This document shows positions 25,799 to 35,028 of a stretch of 64,000 nt of DNA, piece after piece. The DNA is from Streptomyces sp. SID14478 (GTDB lineage: Bacteria; Actinomycetota; Actinomycetes; Streptomycetales; Streptomycetaceae). Location: assembly GCF_010548525.1 (NCBI RefSeq), contig NZ_JAAGMG010000627.1, positions 1-64,000 of the forward strand, in the 5' to 3' direction. Each line of letters starts with the position of its first letter. The stretch's first letter is position 1. The notes below the pieces were generated by a model. The model searched no databases. It saw only the letters and a program-made list of their open reading frames with translations, and had not been told where the DNA came from. The position numbers and the translations under genes are program-made.

Positions 25799-26174
25799 AG
25801 GCGTTGCGTTGGGCGTGCTGGGTGCGGGCCTGTTCCAAGGCGGTTTCCAGTGCTTGGCGGATGGCAGGCGACAGCGTGCCGCTCCCGGGCCAGCGGACCA
25901 CCTGCTCGGCGACCGTGCGCAGCTTGATGTTGAGGTTCTGCGACACGGTGCGCAGGACGGGGAAGCCTTCCTCGGGGTGCAGTGCCCCCAGGGCGATGAC
26001 GACACCGATGGCCTGGTCGACTATCTCGTGCGAGGTCAGCGCGTTGGTGAGCTGGTCGACCTGCCGTGCAAGGTCGTGCGGAGCGGGCGGACCGGCTTCC
26101 CTGTCCGGGGAGTTGACGGGGTCTTGATCTTCCATACGACGCATCATCGCAAGCATCACGTAGACAGTTGCCAC
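25779..26174 (-). CDS. ANTAR domain protein (RNA-binding antiterminator type)
   Basis: The 131-residue frame has several possible starts (GTG 26174, internal ATGs); none has a clear ribosome site, and MEDQDPVNSPDREAG about 13 residues in may be the true start. The ANTAR three-helix domain is seen as LTNALTSHEIVDQAIGVVIA, LGALHPEEGFPVLRTVSQNL and NIKLRTVAEQVVRW. Such proteins bind two-hairpin leader RNA and prevent termination. There is no GAF or receiver domain here, so it is a stand-alone effector. It lies between transposase debris and the Imm1/IS5 element. Confidence 0.75.
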   Translation of the reverse strand: MATVYVMLAMMRRMEDQDPVNSPDREAGPPAPHDLARQVDQLTNALTSHEIVDQAIGVVIALGALHPEEGFPVLRTVSQNLNIKLRTVAEQVVRWPGSGTLSPAIRQALETALEQARTQHAQRNAWQAADG

Positions 26175-26260
26175 CGGGCAACTGTCAGCACACTGGCCGC
26201 TCTGCGGAAGAGTTCCGTTCGCCGGTCACGACGATGTCTCAGTTGGCGATCGAGCCCTGC

Positions 26261-26689
26261 CTACAACTCGTACCAATCGCCTAGTTCGCCACACGTGCCT
26301 GTCTGGGCGAAGTCGTGAACAATGCTCCAGGCTCGATCGACGAACAGTGCGAAGTCTCCGGTGAACGCGTGCAGTTCGTCCATGATCAGCACTTCGACCT
26401 CAGCGTCCGCTGCCGCGGGGTCATCGCCTACGCGAAGAGACACTCCGCCAGAGTTGTCGAAGAGGTGGAGGACAGCGCGGTCTGCTTTGAAGCCCAGAGC
26501 CAGGTAGGGGAGATCGCCATCTGGCCGCCGGATCTCAAGGTAGCCCTGGTCGAAGCCAGTACGGAGGGCCTTGATATGAGCCTCAAGGTCCTGGACAGTC
26601 GAGTGCCGTTCGAGCCCTGAGAACCAGCCGGTCTCCAGGGCCGTCGCCGCCCACACCACGCTCACTCCTGCTCCTCCCGTCCGCGTCAC
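26261..26689 (-). CDS. Imm1-like immunity protein (orphan)
   Basis: The 142-residue product MTRTGGAGVSVVWAATALET begins with a short start region, then DLEAHIKALRTGFDQGYLEI, a beta-rich section (PYLALGFKADRAVLHLFDNS) and a C-terminal helix with AWSIVHDFAQTGTCGELGDW. The last part fits the Imm1 pattern of a helix followed by F..TG.P...W. Imm1 proteins neutralise polymorphic toxins, including deaminases. No cognate toxin is adjacent, so it is an orphan downstream of a transposase. The similarity is moderate. Confidence 0.5.
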   Translation of the reverse strand: MTRTGGAGVSVVWAATALETGWFSGLERHSTVQDLEAHIKALRTGFDQGYLEIRRPDGDLPYLALGFKADRAVLHLFDNSGGVSLRVGDDPAAADAEVEVLIMDELHAFTGDFALFVDRAWSIVHDFAQTGTCGELGDWYEL

Positions 26690-26716
26690 GCTACCTGGCC
26701 CTCCTCCCTGCCGCTT

Positions 26717-27531
26717 TCACGGATGTCCGCCCTGTACACACCGGCGGTAGCAGATGAGGGCGCTGGCCAAGCCAGCGAAGGCGAGGAAGTGTTCAGCCTT
26801 GCGCTCGTAGCGACGATGCAGTCGGCGGCAGCCGTTCAGCCAGGACATTGTGCGCTCAACCACCCAGCGGTGCCGCCCCAAACGAGCCGACGACTCGACG
26901 CCGCGGCGAGCGATACGTGGCACGATCTGTCGGCGCCGCAGCCAGTTGCGCAGGTGGTCGAAGTCGTACCCCTTGTCTGCATGCAGCTTGGTGGGTCGGC
27001 GGCGCCTGGGGCCGCGCCGAGAGCGGACGGGTGGGATGCCTCGCATCAGCAGCCCAAGGGCCTGACTGTCGTGGAGGTTGGCGCCGGAGATGCCGATGGA
27101 GAGAGGCAGCCCGTTACGGTCACAGATGACGTGAATCTTTGACCCGAGCTTGCCTCGATCGGTCGGATTCGGTCCGGTCAAAGGCCCCCTTTGACCGCCC
27201 GGACACTGACCGAGTCGATCGCGCACCGTGACCAGTCCAACTCCCCGCTTGCGCCGAGTCGATCCAGCACCACGCGGTGAAGCTTGGCCCAAACCCGGGC
27301 GGCCGACCAGTCGGTGAAGCGCCGGTGCACGGTCTGCCAGGAGGCTCGGAAGACCGGTGGAAGCTGCCGCCAGGCGCAGCCCGACGTGGCGACAAAGATG
27401 ACCGCAGCGAGTACCGCACGGTCATCACACCTTCGACGGCCCCCGCCCTGCACACGCACCGGCGGCTCCGGCGCCACATTCTGAAAGATCTCCCACAGTC
27501 CGTCCGGCACAAGACGCTCGACTATCCCCAT
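26717..27531 (-). CDS. IS5 family transposase made by -1 frameshift
   Basis: The first frame (27531-27178) gives VPDGLWEIFQNVAPE, AVLAAVIFVATSGCAWRQLP and GELDWSRCAIDSVSVRAVKG; the second continues LTGPNPTDRGKLGSKIHVIC, LHADKGYDFDHLRNWLRR and RHRWVVERTMSWLNGCRRLH, covering the full DDE domain. At the junction the codons GTC AAA GGG GGC give a slippery A/G run; a -1 shift joins the frames, as is known for the IS427 group. No other damage is visible, so this is the only potentially active transposase in the window. Confidence 0.8.
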
Positions 27532-27773
27532 GCCCCGTCAACGAACTACAGCCAATCGAGACATCGTCCACATCGGAACGGGGGTCAACCGCGGGGGTGA
27601 TTTCGCCTCACGTGTGCGAGCGTGCATGTATGCGCATATGTCGAACTCGCCATGGTTATCGGGGTGTTAACAGGATTCATGAGCCGGTGGGGAGCGCGGG
27701 CGGGCCGGAGCCGGGGCGCTCTCGCTCCCGGAAGCCGCGCAGCGGCCAGAACGCCTACCGGCTCCGTCAGGGG

Positions 27774-28340
27774 TCAGCTGCCGATCCCCCAGCTCTGGCG
27801 ACGCCGCTGCTCGGCGTTCCAGTCCCCGGCTCCGGACAGGCTGACGCAGTCGTCGCTGATCGCGGCATTGTCCGAACGAAGCGTGAGGCACAGCTGGTTG
27901 CCACGGTCGTCACGCTCGACCCCGACGATCCGGTAGCTTCCGTCGGCCTGGCGTTCCACGTCCCATCCAGCGTTGTCGGCCTGGTCTGCCGAGCACTTCA
28001 GGGGCCAGTTGGTGAACACGGAAGCGCACCGGCCGTTCTGGTGCCCTCTGATCTTGAGGCTGTCAGGTTCCCACAGGGAGGTGACCTTGCTGATGTCCCA
28101 CCAGGCCGCCAGACCCGCCTCTGCACAGGGCCGCGTCCTCAACATCCCGGGGCTGGACGGCTCGGTCAGGCACTCGCCGTTGAATTCGTTCTTGATGGTG
28201 TGAGTCCCTGCGACCGTTACGTCCGGCCCTTTCCCAGCGATGCCGGCGGCAGGGGCGGAGGCGCCGGCCACGCCCGCGCCGACGAGGACGAGGACTGCGG
28301 CGCCGACGAGTGCTCCGGCGGTGGGATGGGTGCGGACCAT
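27774..28340 (-). CDS. Secreted beta-trefoil (ricin-type lectin-like) protein
   Basis: ATG at 28340 follows AAGGAG. The 188-residue product has a signal peptide (MVRTHPTAGALVGAAVLVLV, GAGVAGASAPAAG) and a single compact domain with NEFNGECLTEPSSPGM, GHQNGRCASVFTN and DDRGNQLCLTLRS. Cysteine-containing repeats of about 45 residues with C.....GQ-like ends (RRQSWGIGS) fit a three-lobed beta-trefoil. It may bind carbohydrate or a partner outside the cell. Confidence 0.65.
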   Translation of the reverse strand: MVRTHPTAGALVGAAVLVLVGAGVAGASAPAAGIAGKGPDVTVAGTHTIKNEFNGECLTEPSSPGMLRTRPCAEAGLAAWWDISKVTSLWEPDSLKIRGHQNGRCASVFTNWPLKCSADQADNAGWDVERQADGSYRIVGVERDDRGNQLCLTLRSDNAAISDDCVSLSGAGDWNAEQRRRQSWGIGS

Positions 28341-29324
28341 GGGCGGGCTCCTTCGCTGAGGGGTGATGTGCCCGTACGGACACATGGCAGCCGTTCCCCT
28401 CCGCATCGGCGGCCACCATGGCTGGCCAAAGGACCACACGATCGGCCGGGCCTGTCTCCGCGATGCCGGGGACATCCACGGGGGGACGCCGAGTGGTTCA
28501 AGTACGGACACGAGCAGGACGCGACGCTCGGTGCACGACGGACACGACACCGGGGTAAGGCAGGCCCACCAACGCGCGCAAAGGTCATCAGCGGCGGCTT
28601 CAGTCGCAGCAACCAGACCCCGTACTCATGCACCGACGAGACACCTCTCGTGGCAGGCCCGACCAGGGAAACAGCCACCGAATCGCCCTGGAACCCGTCC
28701 GGTGAGCCAGTCATCGGGCGGCGAGTTCCAGGAGCTGGGGTTACGGGCACTATTCGGTGCGCAGGCACCGTGCGCCGGTCTCTGGATCTCAGTACCGCCG
28801 ATCTGACGCGGCGGCCGATTCACCCCGTCCGGTGATCTCGCGAGCGGGACTTCCGGACGCGGGTACCTCACCCAGATGCACACTCACGGCCTCGCAACCG
28901 TCCTGGCTTCGTCTTCAGGATTGCCCTGCTGCTCATCATCGTGGGCATCCTCGTCGTCCTGGGCCTACGGCCATGTTCTTCACCGGCCGGCGCCGCGCTG
29001 CACGCCGCAAACACCCCAGCACCCCCGCTGCAGGGAGTCCCACCGGTGCCGTGCGCGAATAGGCGCAGCGCGGGACGGGATGGCAGACCCCCGACGACGA
29101 TCCGGAACAAGGCCACCCCCATCGCTGACTCATCGGCGCCCTCGTGAGGTGTGCAGCCGTCGCGGCCGGGCACGGGAGGGCAGCCGGCCCGGCCGGGTGT
29201 GGTCGGCCAGCTGGGGGCGAGCGGTCCTTGTCCTGTTCAAGCACCGCGACCGTTCGCCCTCTTTGAACTGGCTTCGCCGGCCCTGCGGTTGCCGATCTCC
29301 GCGGGTGGGGCTATCCGGTATCCC
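28341..29324. other. Nearly 1 kb with no intact gene
   Basis: A plus-strand frame near 28900-28975 encodes one hydrophobic helix (RIALLLIIVGILVVLGL), which breaks off into another frame ending GRRRAARRKHPSTPAAG. It may be a decayed small membrane protein. The remainder shows only shadow frames. Confidence 0.35.
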
Positions 29325-29672
29325 ATGATCAGCGAACCGCGTCTCGTCGCCGCCCCGGTGTCTTTGGTGTCCGAGGTGAGCGAACTCCTCGCCTACGGAC
29401 TCACCAAGAACTGCCCGGCCTCCCGCGAACTGCACACCACGCTGCACACCCTCCGCAGCGACTACCGCGGGAGTCCTGCCGTGCCGCTGCCTGCGGAACT
29501 GCTGCCCCGCCTCCAGCGGACCCTGCTCGAACTGTGTATCAGCGCGGGCACGGACTTCCCGCCCGGCGAGAAGATCGTCCGCTTCACCCGTGCCGCCGAC
29601 CAGATCCGCATCCTCACCCACCCGCACTCCGACACGGGCACGCCAGACCACTCCCCCACCGAAACGGCGTAA
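29325..29672 (+). CDS. Hypothetical protein
   Basis: ATG at 29325, 115 residues: MISEPRLVAAPVSLVSEVSE, LLAYGLTKNCPASRELHTTL, then LRSDYRGSPAVPLPAELLPR and LLELCISAGTDFPPGEK. Codon bias is that of a true gene, but the ribosome site is weak (GGTGGGG about 15 nt upstream), so the start could be elsewhere. All-alpha character, no signal or membrane segment; family not recognised. Confidence 0.5.
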   Translation: MISEPRLVAAPVSLVSEVSELLAYGLTKNCPASRELHTTLHTLRSDYRGSPAVPLPAELLPRLQRTLLELCISAGTDFPPGEKIVRFTRAADQIRILTHPHSDTGTPDHSPTETA

Positions 29673-30660
29673 CCCGAAGAGCGCGGAAAAACTGCTGACG
29701 GGGCCAGGCCTGCCGTCCCGGAGCCGCCAGCTCGGAACGTACTCCGGCCCGCCCAGTCCGGCGAACTCTGTCGAGGCCCTCAGGCGGCGAGCAGCCCGGG
29801 CCAACGCTGTGAGAGCAGCGGACGCATGTGCCCAGCGGGGTCGAAGACCGCGAGGGCCCAGCAGCACCTGCCACGTCACTCGAGCCGAGGTGGTCCCCGG
29901 GGACGGCCGGGGACCACCTCGCTTCACCGGAGGCGGTTGGGGCGGGGGAGCCTTGACGAAACCTCCGGCGAACCAGCCAGTTACCGCATGTGCGGAACGG
30001 CGATACAGAAGGTAGCCGACATCTTGCGGCGCCGTCGCCAGACTACGGGCGGCATGGCTGGAAACGATCTACACCTCTGTACCCGGGAGAGGACTGTTCA
30101 GGGTGCCCTGCATCCCACCTGGGATGCCTGCTTACATGCTCAGCTGGCCGCCTACGCGACCGCGGCGCCGGACCAGGCCGCGGCATGAAGACTGTCCTGC
30201 CAAGAAGAGATCGCACCCCAGATGACATCCTCGTTCTTGCCTCTGGTGACCGGATCCTTGCTGACACGGAACAGTTGAAGGTCGTTGTCACGGTTGCACG
30301 GCCGCAGGACCTGCGTGCGCCGCTCGATGGCGCCGTCCCGGACCTGTGCGCATTTGTCGGTCCTTCCTCCCCCGCTGAACTCTCCGCTGCGTTCCACGGG
30401 CGTGGAAGCTCTGCGGTGCGGTCGCGATGGTGGAGCGGCGACGTGGAGCGCCTTCACGTGAAGTCCACATCCTCGGCATGACCTTCGCACAGGCCCCAGA
30501 TGGGCGCTGTGCCTGCGGTCGGAAGCGGCATGGTCCCGCCCTGGACGCCAGGCTGCGGGCGCTGGTTGCCAGGCGGCGGCAACGTGCGCGATGGTTGCCT
30601 GAAGGAAATGATTTCTCGAGGTTGTGAGGTGAGGGATTCGCTCAGCGGGTCCTGTAATTT
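29673..30660. other. Almost 1 kb without a recognisable gene
   Basis: Only shadow frames, apart from the hairpin at 29886-29921. The signalling operon that follows begins directly after a TAA at 30655-30657 and lacks a visible promoter or ribosome site. Confidence 0.4.
29886..29921. terminator. Strong hairpin, probable bidirectional terminator
   Basis: Perfect 15-bp arms (29886-29900, 29907-29921) with loop GGACGG, 214 nt downstream of the hypothetical gene at 29325. Confidence 0.6.
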
Positions 30661-32319
30661 TTGGTCTCCACCCAAGCGCAGACCGCCGCCCATACGGAGC
30701 CGGACTTCCCCTGGGCCCGCGCCCCGTACCCCGTGCTGGTCGCTGACGCCGCCGGCGTCCTGCTCCAGCGTAATGACGCTGCGGGGCTACTGCTTCCCGC
30801 CGCCGTTCCCGGCGCCCGCCTCGCGGACGTGGCACCGGACTGGCTGACCGCAGCCCACCACGCGATGCACCACAGCCCCGTCCGCAAGCCCGGCCCGGAC
30901 GCGGTGCGGCCCCTGTCGGGGGAAGTGGACGGGCGCCGTTTCGAGGCGCATCCCAGTACCCGGGACGACGGCACCGTCGCCTGGTGGCTCGTCGACGACA
31001 CCGACCACCAGCTCACCCGTGACGCACTGCACATGGAGCGTGAGCGGACCGCGTTCCTCGTGAAGTCCTCCAGCCGGCTGCTCTCCTCCCTCAATCTGGG
31101 CCGCTGCATGGACGTCACCGCGCAGATGGCTGCCGAGAACCTGGCGGATGCGGCCCTGGCGATCTCCCCGGCCCGCTCCGGCAGGCTGCCGGTGGTGACC
31201 TGCCTGCGCGGTGGTGCGCCCACCACGGCGCACGAGGCAGTGAACCCGGATGACGTGCCCGGACTGACCGAGGCGCTGCGCGGCTTTCCCCCGGTGCCCT
31301 CGCGCTGGCTCGACCCTGCCTCCGCCTCGAAATGGATGATCCCTGAGGGGTTCGGGCCGGTCGGCTCGATAGTGATCACTCCGTTGCCCGGGCACGGTGT
31401 CCCGGCCGGCGCCCTTGTGCTGCTGCGCAAGGCGGGCAGTGCAGCGTTCACCGACGAGGAGGAAGTCTTCGCGCGTCTCTTCGCCGCCCGGGCCGGTGCC
31501 GCGTTGTCCGCGGCCCGCCTGTACGCGGAGCAGACAGCCATCACGGAAGTCCTGATGCGTGAGCTGCTGCCGCCCACCCTGCACCAGATCTCCGGGGTGG
31601 ACTTCGCCGGCAGCTACCGTCCCTCTCAAAACCATGAACGCATCGGCGGCGACTTCTACGACGTGTACCCCGCCGTCACCGAAGGGGAAGCCTCCCTGGT
31701 CACTCTGGGGGACGTGTGCGGAAAGGGTCTGGAAGCCGCTGTCCTCACCGGCAAGATCCGGAACACCCTGCACGCGCTGCTGCCGATGGCGGACGACCAC
31801 CAGCGAATGCTCACACTGCTGAACACCTCCCTGGTGAACTCCCACCACACACGGTTCGCCACGCTGGTCCTGGCCTCCGCCGTCCGCCGCGGCAGCAGCG
31901 TCGAGGTCCGCCTCACCAGCGCGGGCCATCCAAAGCCACTGATCATCCGCGCCGACGGCACCGTGGAGGAAGCCGACACCCGCGGCACCCTGGTCGGGGC
32001 CCTGCCCGATGTCCCGGCCCGCTCCACCACGATCACCCTCGCTCCCGGCGAGTCCTGCGTCCTGTACACCGACGGCATCACCGAGGCACAGGGCGGGCCG
32101 ATGGGTGACACCCAGTTCGGCGAGGCCCGCCTGCAGCGCGCCCTCGCCGGGTGCGCCGGGATGCCATCGGAGGGCATCGTGGAGCACGTCCAGATGCTCG
32201 CCTCGCAATGGGTCGGCGCCCGCCCCCACGACGACATGGCCGCCGTCGCGATCAGCGCACCGCGCACCCACCACCTCAGCGCCGTGAACGGCCGTACCCG
32301 GGGCAGGTTCACCACATGA
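30661..32319 (+). CDS. PAS/GAF-containing SpoIIE-type PP2C phosphatase
   Basis: The frame opens with TTG at 30661, right after an in-frame TAA; no ribosome site is seen, so the true start may be lost or the gene 5'-truncated. The 552-residue product has a PAS-like segment (APYPVLVADAAGVLLQRNDA, ~20-60), a GAF-like region (~130-285) and a PP2C domain (~310-545) with GGDFYDV (~329), GDVCGKGLEAAVL (~350), TSAGHPKPL and PHDDMAAVAI. Such phosphatases dephosphorylate STAS anti-anti-sigma proteins to release sigma factors. The STAS target is probably the third gene of this operon. It overlaps the next gene by ATGA. Confidence 0.85.
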   Translation: MVSTQAQTAAHTEPDFPWARAPYPVLVADAAGVLLQRNDAAGLLLPAAVPGARLADVAPDWLTAAHHAMHHSPVRKPGPDAVRPLSGEVDGRRFEAHPSTRDDGTVAWWLVDDTDHQLTRDALHMERERTAFLVKSSSRLLSSLNLGRCMDVTAQMAAENLADAALAISPARSGRLPVVTCLRGGAPTTAHEAVNPDDVPGLTEALRGFPPVPSRWLDPASASKWMIPEGFGPVGSIVITPLPGHGVPAGALVLLRKAGSAAFTDEEEVFARLFAARAGAALSAARLYAEQTAITEVLMRELLPPTLHQISGVDFAGSYRPSQNHERIGGDFYDVYPAVTEGEASLVTLGDVCGKGLEAAVLTGKIRNTLHALLPMADDHQRMLTLLNTSLVNSHHTRFATLVLASAVRRGSSVEVRLTSAGHPKPLIIRADGTVEEADTRGTLVGALPDVPARSTTITLAPGESCVLYTDGITEAQGGPMGDTQFGEARLQRALAGCAGMPSEGIVEHVQMLASQWVGARPHDDMAAVAISAPRTHHLSAVNGRTRGRFTT

Positions 32320-33410
32320 GCACGCAGATACCGGCCCGCACCACCGACACCGACCACCTCCTGGACCTGGCCGGACAGCTGTGGGCCGCCGTGGCCGCCG
32401 CAAACGAGTACGCCGCCACCGACGTCGTCCTGCGCGCCCTGGACGACGGTGTCGATCCCGAGTCCGTCCTGCTGGACGTGATCGCACACGTCCAGGGCAA
32501 GGTCGGCCAGGAGTGGGCCGCGAACCGCATCAGCGTCGCCCAGGAACACGCGGCAACCGCGATCAACGAGCGCGTCGTCGGCGCGCTGAGCCTGCACCCC
32601 GCCGCCCGCACCCCCGTGTCACGGGGCCGCATCACCGTTGCGTGCGTGGACGGGGAATGGCACGCCCTGCCCGCCCGGCTGGTGGCCGAGGTCCTCAAGC
32701 TGCGCGGCTGGCAGGTCGACTACCTCGGGGCCCAAGTTCCCGCCCCGCACCTCATCTCCCACCTGCACGCCACCCACGCCGACGCGGTCGCCCTGTCCAG
32801 CTCGATCGCGACCCGCCTGCCGACCGCGCACGCGGCGATCACCGCCTGCCAGGCCGTCGGCGTACCCGTCCTGGTCGGCGGCGCTGCCTTCGGACCCGAC
32901 GGCCAGTACGCGAAACTCCTCGGCGCCCAGGCCTGGGCCCCCGACGCCCGCGCCGCCGCCGACCGGCTCGCTGAGGGACCGCTGCCAACCCCCGGGATCG
33001 ACCACCAGCAGATGGACGACCTGCCGCACCTGGGCGACCAGGAATACACCCTGGTCGCCCGCAACAGCGACAGCCTGGTGCGCACCGTCTTCCAGGCCCT
33101 CCAGGACGCCTTCCCGGCCATGCGCACCTACGACGACATGCAACGCGAGCGCACCGCGGAAGACCTCGCACACATCGTGGAATTCCTCGCCACCGCCCTC
33201 TATCTCGGCGACGAGAGCCTGTTCACCTGGTTCCTCACCTGGACCGCGGACATCCTCGTCGCCCGCGGGGTGCCCGCGCGGTCCCTGCCGCCGGCCCTGA
33301 ATCTGTTCGCCCGCGAACTCAGAGACTTCCCCCGGGCCACCCACATGCTGCAACGCGGCATCGAAGCCCTCACCACCACCGCATCCGCCGACGCCGGAAA
33401 GCCCGCATGA
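32316..33410 (+). CDS. Cobalamin B12-binding domain protein
   Basis: ATG at 32316 overlaps the phosphatase stop. The 364-residue product has a helical domain (residues 1-95, VLLDVIAHVQGKVGQEWAAN and AQEHAATAINERVVGAL). A B12-binding Rossmann-like fold (~100-230) follows, with DGEWHALPARLVAEVLKLRG, a central HADAVALSSSIATRLP and VPVLVGGAAFG, and then a C-terminal helical domain. The His of EWHALP sits where DxHxxG provides the cobalt ligand in other B12 proteins, although the motif is altered. With phosphatase and STAS neighbours it may be a light or B12 sensor feeding partner switching. Confidence 0.8.
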   Translation: MSTQIPARTTDTDHLLDLAGQLWAAVAAANEYAATDVVLRALDDGVDPESVLLDVIAHVQGKVGQEWAANRISVAQEHAATAINERVVGALSLHPAARTPVSRGRITVACVDGEWHALPARLVAEVLKLRGWQVDYLGAQVPAPHLISHLHATHADAVALSSSIATRLPTAHAAITACQAVGVPVLVGGAAFGPDGQYAKLLGAQAWAPDARAAADRLAEGPLPTPGIDHQQMDDLPHLGDQEYTLVARNSDSLVRTVFQALQDAFPAMRTYDDMQRERTAEDLAHIVEFLATALYLGDESLFTWFLTWTADILVARGVPARSLPPALNLFARELRDFPRATHMLQRGIEALTTTASADAGKPA

Positions 33411-33838
33411 CCACGCTGCCTCCCACCCTGCGCCTGACCCTCGTCGACACCGAGGACAGACTCCGCATCGAGATGTCCGGCGACCTCGACTACGACCACG
33501 CCGAGCTCCTTTTGGGTGAGGTCACCGATCAGCTCGCCGCCCGGCCGCATCTGACGGACCTGCACCTGCACTGCGCCGGGGTCGGCGCCGTCGACTCCAT
33601 GGGGCTGTCCGTCCTGCTGATGATCGCGCGAAGAGCCGGCGAAGCGGGCGTGCGCCTGCACCTGGAAGACCGGTCCGCACGCCTGGACCGGCTCCTGACC
33701 ACCACCGGTACCCTCGACTACCTCACGGCAACGGCCCCCACCACCACCGCCGCGAACCCGCACCACACCACCCCGCCTCCCGCTGCCAGCAGCAAGGCAA
33801 GCGCGGCCCGCCCCACACGGCCCGACGGCACGACCTGA
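33407..33838 (+). CDS. STAS domain anti-anti-sigma factor
   Basis: ATG at 33407 overlaps the B12 gene (ATGA). The 143-residue product has a STAS fold with LRIEMSGDLDYDHAELLLGE and the phosphorylation site GVGAVDSMGLSVLLMIARRA (Ser64 after Asp63), then a Pro/Thr/Ala-rich tail of ~35 residues. The conserved serine is the expected substrate of the operon's PP2C phosphatase and of an HATPase kinase that is not encoded in this operon. Confidence 0.85.
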   Translation: MTTLPPTLRLTLVDTEDRLRIEMSGDLDYDHAELLLGEVTDQLAARPHLTDLHLHCAGVGAVDSMGLSVLLMIARRAGEAGVRLHLEDRSARLDRLLTTTGTLDYLTATAPTTTAANPHHTTPPPAASSKASAARPTRPDGTT

Positions 33839-33889
33839 GGCACTGCCCGGGACCCACCCCCGGGCACAAGCACCACCGACCGGGGAGCC

Positions 33890-34393
33890 ATGCCCACGCC
33901 AGACGCCACCCCCAGCAACGTCACCGCCGCAGCCATCCACTCCGCCAGCCACATCACCGAACTCCTCGACGTGATGTGGGAACGCGCCCGGGACGCCACC
34001 GCACACACCACCACCCCTGTCTCCACCTCCCAGCTGCGGCTGATGCACGTCGTGGACCGCCAGGACAGCATCCGGATGCGCGCGGTCTGCCGCCTGCTGG
34101 CATCCTCACCACCCAACGTCAGCCGCATGTGCGACCGCCTCCAGGCCATCGGCTTCCTGGAACGTCTGCCCTGCCCCGACAGCGGCCGCGAGATCACCCT
34201 GCGCCTCAGCCCGCCCGGCAAACAGCACCTTCAAAACATCCGCAAGCAGCGTGAAACCATGCTCCACCACGCCATCGACCACCTCCCCCTGGCCGACCGC
34301 CGCGCACTGGCCCAGGGACTCGCCGGACTCGCCGCCCAGCTCACCGCGGACCCCGGCAAAGAACCCAGCAGACCCACCCCCACCGTCGCTTGA
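33890..34393 (+). CDS. MarR family transcriptional regulator
   Basis: ATG at 33890 follows GGGGAGCC, 51 nt after the STAS gene. The 167-residue product has a winged-helix core with STSQLRLMHVVDRQDSIRMR, AVCRLLASSPPNVSRMCDRL, QAIGFLERLPCPDSGREITL and RLSPPGKQHLQ: recognition helix SPPNVSRMCDRL and the wing with the DSGR turn typical of MarR. It may regulate this operon or act on remote targets. Confidence 0.85.
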   Translation: MPTPDATPSNVTAAAIHSASHITELLDVMWERARDATAHTTTPVSTSQLRLMHVVDRQDSIRMRAVCRLLASSPPNVSRMCDRLQAIGFLERLPCPDSGREITLRLSPPGKQHLQNIRKQRETMLHHAIDHLPLADRRALAQGLAGLAAQLTADPGKEPSRPTPTVA

Positions 34394-35028
34394 GGGTTCC
34401 TTCAGCCGCTTATCGGGACCGCTCCGAGGTCGACGCCACCTGTGACGTAGCGCGAAGGGGCAGCGGGAGCGGGACATCCTCCAGAAGATCCGGGAGCTGG
34501 CCGAGCGTTGCGCGGAAACCACGAGCCTGGAACTCCACCTCCAGGGCGACTAAGCGTTACCCATAGCCACTGACCAAGAGCGAGATTCTCATGATGTGGC
34601 TGGAGTGAGCCTCGCGTCGGAGCCGTCCCTGAGAGGTCCGTTCATTGGGCTGAGCCCGCGCTGCTTGGGCAAGTGGGTGGCTGCTGCGCGGCGTAAGACG
34701 GCTGCCGCACTCACACGCGGGCGGCCCTGGAAACTCCCGCTGGAGGACCGGATTTCGCTGGTCGCGGCCTAATCGCCCGCAGCCGTCGCCCCCCTCTCTC
34801 AGTGACAGACGCCGTTCTACTCGGCCGGGATCCCCTGGCCTGAGGGGGCGATCCCACGGTGGCGTGATCGCCGTGACGTGGGGGGGGCAGGAACTTCCGC
34901 TGCTCCCGTTGACCGATGACGTGGCCGGACCTGAGGCACCCACCGTCACCATTCCCGCAGAGGTGGTGACAACTACAGGCGACGGGAGCGTCTTCAGACA
35001 CGGCAGCCTGCTGCCTACGCGGGTTCGA
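34394..35028. other. Gene-free region with transposase scar
   Basis: A coding-like end (RDILQKIRELAERC, stop at 34552-34554) of an unknown gene and an IS5 fragment (34650-34772) are seen; the rest has no supported frame. Confidence 0.4.
34650..34772 (+). pseudogene. IS5-type transposase N-terminal scar
   Basis: LSPRCLGKWVAAARRKTAAA, LTRGRPWKLPLEDRISLVAA then TAA. GRPWKLPLEDR(I/V)LLVAA is the start of the same transposase type that is broken at 15203-15880. About 40 residues remain. Confidence 0.55.

Larger units (their letters stand above)
26230..27568. mobile_element. Candidate IS5-family element carrying an Imm1-like passenger gene
   Basis: GACGATGTCTC at 26230-26240 and its complement at 27558-27568 face each other around the transposase and the Imm1-like gene; similarity continues inward (CAGTTGGC versus CGATTGGC). 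A CAC trinucleotide flanks both ends (26227-26229 and 27569-27571), fitting a 3-bp target duplication. No closer repeat of this sequence was found at the 3' end of the transposase gene. The alternative is a simple IS of about 0.85 kb whose ends I did not identify. Confidence 0.4.

Noticed and set aside
28876-29062. Possible small membrane protein
   Set aside because: The hydrophobic helix and the basic tail are in different frames.
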